From assembly GCF_001642935.1 (NCBI RefSeq), contig NZ_CP016761.1, forward strand, positions 2,480,001-2,544,000: a stretch of 64,000 nucleotides of DNA, in the 5' to 3' direction. Source of the stretch: Fictibacillus arsenicus (lineage in GTDB: Bacteria; Bacillota; Bacilli; Bacillales; Fictibacillaceae). Made by a program: the position numbers and the translations under genes. Below are positions 32,687-40,651 of this stretch, one piece after another. Each line of letters begins with the position of its first letter. Positions within the stretch are counted from its first letter, which is position 1. The notes beneath the pieces are model-generated. The model did no database searches. It was not told the origin of the DNA and was given only the letters and a program-made list of their open reading frames with translations.

Positions 32687-32706
32687 ATGTTTCCTTTAGG
32701 CAACTT
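32687..32706 (-). promoter_or_regulatory. Candidate MntR operator and mnt promoter
   Basis: The minus strand reads AAGTTGCCTAAAGGAAACAT, very close to B. subtilis MntR sites such as AATTTGCCTTAAGGAAACT. A -35-like TTGACT lies at 32721-32716, and the site covers the expected spacer/-10 position, fitting repression by manganese-loaded MntR. A second half-site-like TTTTGCCTT occurs near 32592. Confidence 0.7.
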
Positions 32707-32781
32707 TTTTACTTAAGTCAAATTATATAGTGTGGACACAAGATTGTAAATGATTTTTTCTAGCCATATTTCTACATTTGC

Positions 32782-32789
32782 TATATAAT
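32782..32789 (+). promoter_or_regulatory. Candidate -10 of the NCS2 permease gene
   Basis: TGCTATATAAT at 32779-32789 contains an extended -10 (TGnTATATA or TATAAT). The -35 is weak. The 60-base leader contains a small GGCAG/CTGCT hairpin; it has none of the conserved cores of a purine riboswitch. Confidence 0.4.
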
Positions 32790-32852
32790 CATCTCTGGCA
32801 GGCAACTGCTGGGTGGGAGAGGGTTTGTTTTTTAGTTTTAAGAGAGGAATAC

Positions 32853-34112
32853 ATGAAACAAAATCGAGTTTCCATTAAAAAAGAAATGCTCGCAGGTATA
32901 ACGTCATTTTTCACGATCGCCTATATTATTATTGTAAACCCATTAATATTAGCCGATGCTGGAATGCCTTATGAGGGTGTTGTACTAGCGACAATTCTTA
33001 CTTCTGTAGTTGGGTGTTTAATTATGGGACTGTATGCAAATGCTCCTATTATTCTTACACCAGGTATGGGTGTGAACGCTTTTTTCACTTATACGATTGT
33101 TCAAGGAATGAATTTAAGCTGGCAAGAAGCACTCGCCGCTGTTGTTTTATCAGGTATTTTATTTTTAATTGTTGCTTCTACCCCTTTAAAGGACATACTT
33201 TCTAAAAGTATCCCACAATCTTTAAAGCATAGCATTACTGTAGGTATTGGTTTATTTTTGACATTTATCGGACTTCAAAAAGGCGGTATTATTGAAGCCA
33301 GCTCTGATACTTTTGTTAAATTAGGACATTTAGACCGTCCTGATGCTATTCTCACTATGGCTGGCCTGGCAATAACGCTTGCTTTGTTCTTAAAAAACGT
33401 TAAAGGTAGTTTCCTGATTGGTATTGCTTTAACAACAATGATTGGTTTCATGATGGGGCATACTCAAGAAGTTAAAAGAATGTCTGAAGGATTTTCATTC
33501 AAGCCTTTTGGTGAATTGCTGTTCTCTTTTGATTTTTCTGGAATTACGGAATTATCTTTCTGGATTGCAACTTTTTCACTCACCATGATCATTACTTTTG
33601 AAAACATGGGATTGTTATACGGATTGCTGCCAGATCAGAAAAAGTTTCCTAAAGCGTTTCAAGCTAACGCTGCCTCGTCTATCGTATCTGGATTATTTGG
33701 AACAAGTCCGACTATTTCGACGGTAGAAAGTGCATCTGGAATAACAGAAGGCGGAAGAACTGGAATAACAAGTATTACAGTTGCAGTTCTATTTATTGGA
33801 TCTATTTTTGCAGCTCCATTCATTGCTTATATTCCCGATGGAGCCATCGCGCCTGTTCTGATCATAATTGGCGGCCTGATGGTTCAGCAGATTCAGCATA
33901 TTCCATTAGCGGACTTCACTGAAATGTTTCCATCATTTTTAATTATTGCTTTGATTCCATTAACATACAGTATTGTTGATGGTCTTGCTTTTGGATTTAT
34001 TGCCTATCCTTTGATTAAATGGATGTCTGGTCAGAAAAAGCAAGTTCCCGTTACAATGTATGTAATTGCGTTCTTATTTTTTATGAACTTTGTACTTCAC
34101 ACCATCATCTAA
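32853..34112 (+). CDS. NCS2-family nucleobase permease (AzgA/PbuG-like)
   Basis: A 419-residue membrane protein with about twelve to fourteen segments. It begins KKEMLAGITSFFTIAYIIIVNPLILADAGMP and has LTPGMGVNAFFTYTIV and the substrate-loop TFENMGLLYG, followed by GTSPTISTVESASGITEGGRTG, the signature of the hypoxanthine/guanine/adenine branch of NCS2. It imports purine bases with protons. The ATG at 32853 has AGAGAGGA upstream. It is an accessory gene between mnt and yqfT. Confidence 0.9.
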   Translation: MKQNRVSIKKEMLAGITSFFTIAYIIIVNPLILADAGMPYEGVVLATILTSVVGCLIMGLYANAPIILTPGMGVNAFFTYTIVQGMNLSWQEALAAVVLSGILFLIVASTPLKDILSKSIPQSLKHSITVGIGLFLTFIGLQKGGIIEASSDTFVKLGHLDRPDAILTMAGLAITLALFLKNVKGSFLIGIALTTMIGFMMGHTQEVKRMSEGFSFKPFGELLFSFDFSGITELSFWIATFSLTMIITFENMGLLYGLLPDQKKFPKAFQANAASSIVSGLFGTSPTISTVESASGITEGGRTGITSITVAVLFIGSIFAAPFIAYIPDGAIAPVLIIIGGLMVQQIQHIPLADFTEMFPSFLIIALIPLTYSIVDGLAFGFIAYPLIKWMSGQKKQVPVTMYVIAFLFFMNFVLHTII

Positions 34113-34122
34113 AAGTAAATTT

Positions 34123-34155
34123 AAAGACTCTGGATATTTTCCAGAGTCTTTTTTA
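34123..34155 (+). terminator. Terminator of the NCS2 permease gene
   Basis: AAAGACTCTGGA and TCCAGAGTCTTT pair around a short T-rich loop, ending in T6. Confidence 0.92.
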
Positions 34156-34208
34156 GCACTTTCTCAGCTCCTGCCTCATACAATGAAAAAGTCAGGAGGG
34201 AGTTCTTT

Positions 34209-34469
34209 ATGAATCCAATTATTGTGCACTTTGTTAACCAAAAACTGAATACCATCAGCCCAAACGAATTAATATCTCTTGCAGCACAATATCAGCTTCC
34301 CATTTCTCAAAGCGAAGCCGTTCAAATCGTAAACATATTACGCCGGCAGACTATTGATATAAAAAGCCTTAGTCAGCGTAAACAAATTATTGCAACGATC
34401 GCAAAAGAAGTGAGTCCTGAAAAAGCGAACTATATTCAGTACTTAATCCAGACATACATTGACAGATAA
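34209..34469 (+). CDS. yqfT: DUF2624 family protein (YqfT-like)
   Basis: An 86-residue soluble helical protein, NPIIVHFVNQKLNTISPNEL..., with the repeated hydrophobic pattern of DUF2624. Ribosome binding site AGGAGGG 8 bases before the ATG. Its place next to nfo equals yqfT in B. subtilis. No function is known. Confidence 0.85.
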   Translation: MNPIIVHFVNQKLNTISPNELISLAAQYQLPISQSEAVQIVNILRRQTIDIKSLSQRKQIIATIAKEVSPEKANYIQYLIQTYIDR

Positions 34470-34505
34470 AAAGACCGCACAGCTGCAGCTGTGCGGTCTT
34501 TTTTA
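34468..34505 (+). terminator. Terminator of yqfT
   Basis: AAGACCGCACAGC and GCTGTGCGGTCTT form a perfect 13-bp stem with TGCA in the loop, followed by T6. Confidence 0.95.
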
Positions 34506-34559
34506 TAGCTTATTTCAAAAGATTGTGCTTTGAACATTTTTTGTCCATTCTCTTCCCTC

Positions 34560-34700
34560 GACTAGTTGATTGGAGTGCAAGGTCCGAGACTCCTGTGGGA
34601 TCAGCGGGACAGGTGAGACCATTCATGTCGCAAAGCGACGAGTGGGATCACCGCACGCCCCACGGAAAGCGAGCACCTGGAACGGAAATCAACTACTTCC
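34560..34700 (+). repeat. Structured intergenic repeat, copy B
   Basis: A near full-length copy from ACTAGTTGATTGGAG to CGGAAATCAACTACTTCC. The ends are inverted repeats of each other (TAGTTGATT and AATCAACTA). The core holds nested complementary segments GGTGA/TCACC, CCATTC/GAGTGG and GTCGC/GCGAC. It lies between yqfT and nfo, which converge. Confidence 0.85.
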
Positions 34701-34731
34701 AAACAACAGAGTTTGCTCTATAAATGCCCTT

Positions 34732-35625
34732 TTATTGAGCTAGAAGTTTGTTCTGAAGATCGGGATCAAACTCTTTTGCTTTAATCATCTCAATTTCTAA
34801 TTGATAAGGCGGTTTCTTATTATTCTTATCTGTACCAACATATGGTGTTTCAAGAATTTTTGGAATATCCTTAAACGATTCATGATGGACAATATAGCTT
34901 AAAGCATCAAATCCGATATGACCAAAACCAATGTTTTCATGTCTGTCTTTTGATGCACCGCAAATATTTTTGCTGTCGTTAATATGAAAGACTTTAATCC
35001 GGTCCTTGCCGATAATTTTATCGAATTGATTCATTACCCCATCAAAATCATTTACAATATCATAACCTGCATCATGTGTATGACACGTATCAAAACATAC
35101 AGAAAGTTTCTCGTTAAGGGTAACCCCATCAATGATCTGTGCTAATTCTTCAAAAGTTCTTCCACATTCGGATCCTTTACCTGCCATCGTTTCCAAAGCG
35201 ATTTGAACGTTTTGTTCTTTAGTTAACACTTCATTGAGACCTTCAATAATTTTTTTAATTCCAGTTTCTGAGCCTTCACCAACATGTGCACCCGGATGCA
35301 AAACAATCTGTCTTGCACCTAACGCTTCTGTTCGTTCAATCTCTCTTCTTAAGAAGTCAACACCCAGTTCAAAAGTTTCAGGCTTTACTGCATTACCTAT
35401 ATTAATAATATAAGGTGCATGGACGACAATATCAGCGATGCCGTTTTCAATCATGTGTTTCGTTCCAGCTTCAATATTAAGGTCTTCAATCTTTTTTCGT
35501 CTCGTGTTTTGAGGTGCTCCTGTATAGATCATAAAAGTGTTTGCACCATAAGAAACAGCCTCTTCACTGGCAGCTAAGAGCATTTTCTTGCCGCTCATTG
35601 AGACGTGTGAACCGATTTTAATCAT
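34732..35625 (-). CDS. nfo: Endonuclease IV (AP endonuclease)
   Basis: A 297-residue TIM-barrel enzyme that cuts DNA at abasic sites using three zinc ions. It begins [15 protein letters not shown] and shows the zinc-ligand motifs [44 protein letters not shown] and [11 protein letters not shown]. It follows cshB by 29 bases, as yqfS follows yqfR in B. subtilis. Confidence 0.96.
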   Translation of the reverse strand: MIKIGSHVSMSGKKMLLAASEEAVSYGANTFMIYTGAPQNTRRKKIEDLNIEAGTKHMIENGIADIVVHAPYIINIGNAVKPETFELGVDFLRREIERTEALGARQIVLHPGAHVGEGSETGIKKIIEGLNEVLTKEQNVQIALETMAGKGSECGRTFEELAQIIDGVTLNEKLSVCFDTCHTHDAGYDIVNDFDGVMNQFDKIIGKDRIKVFHINDSKNICGASKDRHENIGFGHIGFDALSYIVHHESFKDIPKILETPYVGTDKNNKKPPYQLEIEMIKAKEFDPDLQNKLLAQ

Positions 35626-35654
35626 ACTTTCCCCTCTTCTCCACGCATTAATCT

Positions 35655-36938
35655 CTATCTTTGATTTCTTCTTTTCTTTTTCATTAACTTTTTCTTTTGC
35701 TCATCCATCTTCTTTTTATAGCCCGGTTTAACTTTACGAGGTTTAGGTACATAAATACCATCCTGCTCCTTGGAAGCTGTACTCTTTTCTCTTTGCTTTA
35801 CAGGCACCCACTCACCGTTCTTATATTGTTCATACGTGAAACTGATTTTTTTCTCTTTCAGTTTTTGTACAGAATGCTGATCCGTTTGTTCAAACAGAGA
35901 GGCACAGATACCTGACATGCCTGCGCGGCCTGTCCGGCCGGCTCTATGGATATAAAAATCAAGATCCTTTGGAAACTCATAGTTAATAATGTGGCTGACA
36001 CCTTTAATATCAATACCTCGAGCAGCTAGGTCAGTTGCAACTAAGAATTGAAATTCCGCCTTTTGTACACGCTTCATGATGTTCTTTCTCGTTCGAGGAG
36101 GTATATCACCATGTAAACGCTCTACACTCAATCCTTCAGCAGCCATCGCATCTGCAATTTCATCTACTGTTTTTTTGGTGTTGGCAAAAATAATAGCAAA
36201 ATACGGATTATAGTTCGTTGCAGTTTTAATCAGCATAGGAAGCTTATCATTATGTTTTGTCTGGATGAGAACATGCTTTATATCTTTAGCTGTAATATGC
36301 TGAGGTTCCACATGAACATGTTTTGGATTCTTCATGTATTTTTTCAAGAAAGGCTGCAGCTTCTCTGGCACTGTTGCTGAGAAAACCATCATCTGAAGTT
36401 CATTAGCCATGCGGGATGCGATCATATCAACATCTTCAATAAAGCCCATGTCCAGCATCTGGTCAGCCTCGTCGACTACGAGCATGTTTGCAGTATAAAC
36501 CACTAGTTCTTGTGCGTTCACTAAGTCTTTAATCCGACCAGGCGTACCTATAACAAGCTGAGGAACTGTCTTAAGTTTTTCTGACATCCTTTTTCTGTCG
36601 GTTCCCCCGACAATTGCTTTTGCTTTAATTTGTTTATCTTCAGGCATATGCTCTGAGATTTTCAAAAATTCATTATAGATCTGCTGTGCTAACTCGCGTG
36701 TAGGTGCTGTAATTACAGCTTGAACCTCTTCTTTTTGGATATCGATCCTGTGCATTAACGGAAGCAAAAATGCAAATGTTTTCCCAGATCCAGTTTGGGA
36801 TTGGCCGATCATGTCTTGTCCATTAATGATTCCTGGAATTACACGTTCTTGAATATCAGTTGGTTTTTCAAATCCAATACCGCTTAATGCGGCTTGGAGC
36901 GATTCATTTATTTTTAACCGTTCAAACGGAGACTTCAT
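35655..36938 (-). CDS. cshB: DEAD-box RNA helicase CshB
   Basis: A 427-residue helicase with Q-motif [14 protein letters not shown], Walker [30 protein letters not shown] in [15 protein letters not shown], and [10 protein letters not shown], followed by a basic C-terminal tail rich in Lys. It unwinds RNA in cold adaptation and ribosome/mRNA turnover. The ATG at 36938 has AAAGGTGA upstream; a longer frame to 37055 lacks one. Confidence 0.94.
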   Translation of the reverse strand: MKSPFERLKINESLQAALSGIGFEKPTDIQERVIPGIINGQDMIGQSQTGSGKTFAFLLPLMHRIDIQKEEVQAVITAPTRELAQQIYNEFLKISEHMPEDKQIKAKAIVGGTDRKRMSEKLKTVPQLVIGTPGRIKDLVNAQELVVYTANMLVVDEADQMLDMGFIEDVDMIASRMANELQMMVFSATVPEKLQPFLKKYMKNPKHVHVEPQHITAKDIKHVLIQTKHNDKLPMLIKTATNYNPYFAIIFANTKKTVDEIADAMAAEGLSVERLHGDIPPRTRKNIMKRVQKAEFQFLVATDLAARGIDIKGVSHIINYEFPKDLDFYIHRAGRTGRAGMSGICASLFEQTDQHSVQKLKEKKISFTYEQYKNGEWVPVKQREKSTASKEQDGIYVPKPRKVKPGYKKKMDEQKKKLMKKKRRNQR

Positions 36939-37117
36939 ACGCTCACCTTTTCTTTTTTCAAATATAAATCTATTCACTTTTAGTATTATAGAGTAAGTTT
37001 TGTATTTCCGCCAATCATCCTTGAATTTCGTTAAGAAAACAGGGATAAATATCACACATGTTTTCTTGAATTCATATTCTGTTTATGAGCGTATTATTTT
37101 GGAAAGGAGGGGGAATT

Positions 37118-37720
37118 ATGCAGCCTTTTTACAGATACCCCACTCAGCCTCAGCATCCAATGCAGCCATTTCAGGTAAATCCTCATATGCAAAATATGAA
37201 CGGCATGCATGGAATGCCGCGTCATGCAGGGTCTGTTGACCGTTTCTTAGGGACCATTGGGAGCGGAGGAAGTGTAACTGGCGGAACAAGTATTTTCACT
37301 ATGTTGAACAATGTGCAAAAGGTTTTAAAAGTTGCTGAAACTATGGGACCCATGATCAAACAGTATGGACCGGCAATGAGAAACCTGCCATCCATAATGA
37401 CAGCATTAAAAGACTTTCAAAGCGGTGGTTCAGAAACTAAAGCCGAGAACAGTGCTGAGGCAGATACCTCCAAGAAAGCGGATAAACAAGAAAAAAGTGC
37501 TGAAGTGAAAGAAAATACAGAACCAAAAAAGAAGGAAAAGAGAAAGAAAGATACAGAAGAAAAAGCAACTGCATCAGGTCCAAAATCCTCAAAAACAAAT
37601 AAGCAGCCGCAAGCTCAAAAAATAAAAAAGGCACCAGCTAATACCAAGCTGGTACCTGCCGCGCCAAAAACAAATATGCCCAAAGGTTATCACCTCTCAG
37701 GACCAAAGCTATACGTATAA
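37118..37720 (+). CDS. yqfQ: YqfQ/VrrA-like protein
   Basis: A 200-residue low-complexity protein: a Pro/Gln/Met-rich N-terminus (MQPFYRYPTQPQHPMQPF), a glycine-rich short hydrophobic section with MLNNVQKVLKVAETMGPMIKQYGPAMRNLPSIM, then a long Lys/Glu-rich disordered tail. This order is that of the YqfQ (VrrA) family. AAAGGAGGGGG 5 bases before the ATG sets the start; the open frame starts eleven codons earlier without support. It is divergent from cshB. Function unknown, possibly spore-related. Confidence 0.82.
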   Translation: MQPFYRYPTQPQHPMQPFQVNPHMQNMNGMHGMPRHAGSVDRFLGTIGSGGSVTGGTSIFTMLNNVQKVLKVAETMGPMIKQYGPAMRNLPSIMTALKDFQSGGSETKAENSAEADTSKKADKQEKSAEVKENTEPKKKEKRKKDTEEKATASGPKSSKTNKQPQAQKIKKAPANTKLVPAAPKTNMPKGYHLSGPKLYV

Positions 37721-37783
37721 GTATAGTGTTTGAGTTCTTTTGTTCTCTCCTTTATAATAAAGGAATACAGAAGTAAATCTCCC

Positions 37784-37814
37784 AAGACAGCATAGACATC
37801 TGTGCTGTCTTTTA
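37784..37814 (+). terminator. Terminator of yqfQ, in the ispH leader
   Basis: AAGACAGCA and TGCTGTCTT pair around a loop of 10 bases, followed by TTTAT. It lies 25 bases before ispH, so read-through may feed ispH. Confidence 0.75.
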
Positions 37815-37837
37815 TATGAATAAAGGAGAGGTCCAAT

Positions 37838-38782
37838 ATGGAAATTATTAAAATATCTCCCCGTGGATATTGTTATGGAGTCGTAGATGCTATGGTAATG
37901 GCTCGTCAGGCAGCAAACGATCCAACCCTGCCAAGACCTATTTATATTCTTGGAATGATTGTCCATAACAAACACGTAACAGATGCCTTTGAAGACGAAG
38001 GAATCATTACACTTGATGGAAACAATCGATTAGATATCATTCGAAACATTGAATCAGGAACGGTAATTTATACAGCGCACGGCGTCTCTCCAGAAGTCAG
38101 ACGCATCGCTCACGAAAAAGGACTCTATGAAATAGATGCAACATGTCCGGATGTTACAAAAACACATGACTTGATCAGAGAAAAAGAAAAAGAAGGCTAT
38201 GAAATAATTTATATTGGGAAAAAAGGTCATCCAGAGCCTGAAGGGGCAATAGGAATTGCACCTCATATCGTTCATCTTGTTGAAAATCAAGAAGACTTGG
38301 AATCATTAAATGTACAAAGTGAAAAGATTCTTATTACTAATCAAACAACAATGAGCCAATGGGATGTTGCAGAACTTATCAAACAGCTGTTAATTCGTTA
38401 TCCAAATGCTGAAGTCCATAAAGAAATCTGCTTAGCCACACAAGTCCGTCAAGAGGCAGTTGCAAATCAAGCTGGTGACTGTGACTTAGTACTTGTAGTG
38501 GGTGACCCTCGAAGCAACAACTCTAATCGTCTCGCCCAGGTCTCAGAAGAGATTGCTGGGACAAAAGCTTATCGAATTTCTGATGTATCTGAGATCGATT
38601 TAGAGTGGTTAGAGGGAGTTAAAAAAGTTGGGGTTACGTCTGGTGCGTCTACGCCAACACCGATTACTAAAGAAGTTATCGATTTTCTTAAAAATTATGA
38701 TGACAAGAATCAAGAAACTTGGAAAAAAGAACGCAAGGTTCAGTTAAACCGTATCCTTCCAAAAGTAAAAGAGAAAAAATAA
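37838..38782 (+). CDS. ispH: 4-hydroxy-3-methylbut-2-enyl diphosphate reductase
   Basis: A 314-residue [4Fe-4S] enzyme, the last step of the MEP pathway, making IPP and DMAPP. Cluster cysteines are seen in [25 protein letters not shown] and [10 protein letters not shown]; active-site motifs [18 protein letters not shown] and SGASTPTP are present. AAAGGAGAGG precedes the ATG. An insertion sequence sits in its terminator immediately downstream. Confidence 0.97.
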   Translation: MEIIKISPRGYCYGVVDAMVMARQAANDPTLPRPIYILGMIVHNKHVTDAFEDEGIITLDGNNRLDIIRNIESGTVIYTAHGVSPEVRRIAHEKGLYEIDATCPDVTKTHDLIREKEKEGYEIIYIGKKGHPEPEGAIGIAPHIVHLVENQEDLESLNVQSEKILITNQTTMSQWDVAELIKQLLIRYPNAEVHKEICLATQVRQEAVANQAGDCDLVLVVGDPRSNNSNRLAQVSEEIAGTKAYRISDVSEIDLEWLEGVKKVGVTSGASTPTPITKEVIDFLKNYDDKNQETWKKERKVQLNRILPKVKEKK

Positions 38783-38787
38783 CAAAA

Positions 38788-38817
38788 AAGCAAAGCTGGT
38801 TTCGTCCAGCTTTGCTT
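38788..38817. repeat. Left 30-bp target duplication, carrying the ispH terminator hairpin
   Basis: AAGCAAAGCTGG, TTTCGT and CCAGCTTTGCTT form a palindromic hairpin, duplicated exactly at 40342-40371. On the plus strand this copy has lost its T-run (TTCAG follows); on the minus strand it keeps T6, so it terminates transcripts leaving the transposase. Confidence 0.9.
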
Positions 38818-38827
38818 CAGAACGTAG

Positions 38828-38865
38828 ACAAACCCCATCTCAAATTGATTTGAGATGGGGTTTGT
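38828..38865. terminator. Internal hairpin at the left end of the insertion sequence
   Basis: ACAAACCCCATCTCAAAT and its exact complement form an 18-bp stem with a 2-base loop; the plus strand follows with TCATTTTTTC. It may insulate the transposase from ispH read-through and end the transposase mRNA. Confidence 0.75.
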
Positions 38866-38904
38866 TCATTTTTTCTAGGTTTTCCAAAGGAATTCTAGCT
38901 TAAC

Positions 38905-39648
38905 TTACACTGGACATGGACCTCGCCATGTCCAGTTTGCCAGTTTTTTAAGATTCATGGCAGCGAAAGTAAGCATCGCGTGCGCGGAAACTTTTTTAAG
39001 CCCTCTCAGCTTCGTCCAACGCATACCATGCTTTTCTTTTGCATCAGCGAAGACACGTTCAATCGTTTCTTTTCGCTGTGCATATATTTTTTTATTCTCC
39101 TCCGTATGACGAAGGTGATCGGCTTCCTCCAAGTACTCCTCCCAGATGTGCCGGTGGATCATCTTGATGTGCTGTTTACTCTGCGTACATTGAGAAAGCA
39201 AAGGACACTGTTTGCACTTCAAAGGATTGGAAGCGTATTGACGATAGCCCTCGCGGGTCGTCGTTCTATAGGGTAACGTTTCGCCTTGCGGACATATGTA
39301 TTGATCGTAATGTTCATCGTAAACATATTCGTACTTCTTCATGTATCCATCTTTGGTTTTCGGTCGTGTGTAAGGCATTACTGGGCGAATTTCCTGGTCC
39401 ATCAAAAACTTGGCAATCGGCGGTGTTTTATATCCTGCATCTACAGCTAAGGCGTTCGGTTTTCCTACGTTTTCTAACAACTGATTTACAAGTGGCTCGA
39501 GCATTCTACTGTCATGAACATTGGCTCCGGTGACGAGACTTCCAAGAATAAAACCTCTTGAATCACTGGCGGTGTGAAAAGAGTACGCAAACAGCTTTTC
39601 CCGTTCGTCCTTTACATAGTAGCCACTCTCCGGATCCGTAGTGCTCAC
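38905..39648 (-). CDS. IS1182-type transposase, C-terminal part
   Basis: A 247-residue piece beginning STTDPESGYYVKDEREK, with the second catalytic Asp in LAVDAGYKTPP, a Cys cluster (YICPQGE, LKCKQCPLLSQC) and the catalytic Glu in RKETIERVFADAKEKHGMRW. It is in the -1 frame relative to the N-terminal part. A GTG could start it, but its frame continues upstream without a stop to the slippery site, so it is probably made as a frameshift fusion or is the remnant of a broken gene. Confidence 0.88.
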   Translation of the reverse strand: MSTTDPESGYYVKDEREKLFAYSFHTASDSRGFILGSLVTGANVHDSRMLEPLVNQLLENVGKPNALAVDAGYKTPPIAKFLMDQEIRPVMPYTRPKTKDGYMKKYEYVYDEHYDQYICPQGETLPYRTTTREGYRQYASNPLKCKQCPLLSQCTQSKQHIKMIHRHIWEEYLEEADHLRHTEENKKIYAQRKETIERVFADAKEKHGMRWTKLRGLKKVSAHAMLTFAAMNLKKLANWTWRGPCPV

Positions 39649-39683
39649 TTTAACTTCTTTCGTATCTTCTTTTGTTTGAGGGG

Positions 39684-40277
39684 TTAGTGCTTTTTTCCGT
39701 GTGCCTCACGGTCGATATTGATTTCTTCTTCAAGTTTGTTTTGATAGCTGCGCGTTTCCACACGTACTATCTTCTTATCAAACTTCTTCTTATTGGCATT
39801 GGCTTTCACATGCGTGGAATCGATAAAAGCAATAGTGGGATCAACCAGACCATAATTCGTAGCTTCACGTAGAATCCGATAGAAGATCTGTTCGAAAAGA
39901 TCACTATCATGGAAACGACGTGCGTAATTCTTCCCGAACGTTGAAAAATGAGGTATCTTCTCGCTGAAGTCATAGCCTAAAAACCAACGATAAGCGACAT
40001 TCGTTTCAATCTCTTTTATCGTTTGGCGCATTGATCGAATACCAAATAAATATTGAAGGAGCACCATTTTGACTAAAACAACAGGGTCCACGCTCGGTCT
40101 GCCATTATCCAAAGAATATGTATGTTTTACGGCATCATAAATAAAGTCAAAATCCATGACTTGATCAATTTTTCGTACCAAATGATCCTGAGGTACAAGC
40201 TCGTCAAGAGCTGCTAGAGTAACTTGGTGACGTCCTTCAGTAGAATGCTTAGATAACATGTAAATTTCTCCCCTCAA
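39684..40277 (-). CDS. IS1182-type transposase, N-terminal part
   Basis: A 197-residue piece with the family's N-terminal domain (HLVRKIDQVMDFDFIYD, SVDPVVLVKMVLLQYLFGIRSMRQTIKEIE, LGYDFSEKIPHFSTFGKN) and the first catalytic Asp in TIAFIDSTHVKANANKKK. It ends at TAA two codons after the heptamer A_AAA_AAG. A normal family member continues for about 250 more residues. Ribosome binding site GGGGAGAAATTTAC upstream of the start. Confidence 0.88.
   Translation of the reverse strand: MRGEIYMLSKHSTEGRHQVTLAALDELVPQDHLVRKIDQVMDFDFIYDAVKHTYSLDNGRPSVDPVVLVKMVLLQYLFGIRSMRQTIKEIETNVAYRWFLGYDFSEKIPHFSTFGKNYARRFHDSDLFEQIFYRILREATNYGLVDPTIAFIDSTHVKANANKKKFDKKIVRVETRSYQNKLEEEINIDREAHGKKH
39690..39696 (-). 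other. A_AAA_AAG slippery heptamer in the transposase
   Basis: The minus strand reads GGA AAA AAG CAC TAA in the N-terminal frame, so the heptamer A AAA AAG is in the exact phase for -1 frameshifting. Slipping by one base continues as GCA CTA ACC CCT into the C-terminal frame without a stop. Confidence 0.75.
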
Positions 40278-40341
40278 ACATTATCTAATTTAATTCTACA
40301 ATAAAAAAAGCTTGTAGACATCTGACTTTGTCTACAAGCTG

Positions 40342-40371
40342 AAGCAAAGCTGGTTTCGTCCAGCTTTGCTT
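40342..40371. repeat. Right 30-bp target duplication with intact ispH terminator
   Basis: An exact copy of 38788-38817. Here the plus strand continues with TTTTTTAC, giving the complete T-run of the original ispH terminator, now 1.55 kb away from ispH. Confidence 0.9.
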
Positions 40372-40410
40372 TTTTTACATGGCTTCTTTTCGGAAATTGC
40401 AGCTATGAGA

Positions 40411-40641
40411 AGTGGCTGATTTCCGCTCCAGTTGGAAAAACGGAAGCGTCGTTCTATCCCCGTTCTCCGGTCCTTGTAGATGTAATATACGGTACGTGTT
40501 CTTTTAATTATTACACGTTCGCTCAAAGTGACTAGAAACGAGGGAGGAACTCAAGGGACTCACTACCAGATCCGCGAAAAGGTTTCTGTCCTGCTGTTCA
40601 CAAGCCGTAGTCTCGCGCCTTATGCTCCGATTAACTAGTCC
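40411..40641 (-). repeat. Structured intergenic repeat, copy C with replaced core
   Basis: In repeat orientation (minus strand) it starts ACTAGTTAATCGGAGCATAAG and ends CTGGAGCGGAAATCAGCCACTT, as in copies B and D, but about 170 bases of core do not match the others and make the unit 231 bp. The core has its own inverted segments such as ACGTGT/ACACGT. It lies outside the insertion sequence. Confidence 0.7.
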
Positions 40642-40651
40642 ATAAAGGGTC

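Larger units (their letters stand above)
38818..40341 (-). mobile_element. IS1182-family insertion sequence (1524 bp)
   Basis: The ends are inverted repeats CAGAACGTAGACAAA (left) and CAGCTTGTAGACAAA (right, read inward), 12 of 15 identical. It carries one transposase in two overlapping-phase pieces and is flanked by 30-bp direct repeats of the ispH terminator. An 18-bp perfect hairpin (ACAAACCCC... at 38828-38865) just inside the left end could block transcription from either side. The transposase's DDE residues are all present if the two pieces are joined. Confidence 0.92.

Noticed and set aside
32789-32852. Purine riboswitch before the nucleobase permease
   Set aside because: The leader is only about 60 bases and lacks the conserved junction cores of the purine aptamer; only a small hairpin is seen.
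34523-34723. Plus-strand open frame of 66 codons
   Set aside because: It is written across repeat copy B, which is noncoding elsewhere, and lacks a ribosome binding site.
40332-40526. Minus-strand open frame of 64 codons
   Set aside because: It runs through the right copy of the ispH terminator and part of repeat copy C; no ribosome binding site or family match.
40372-40641. Region taken as part of the insertion sequence
   Set aside because: It lies outside the 30-bp target duplication; the element ends at 40341.
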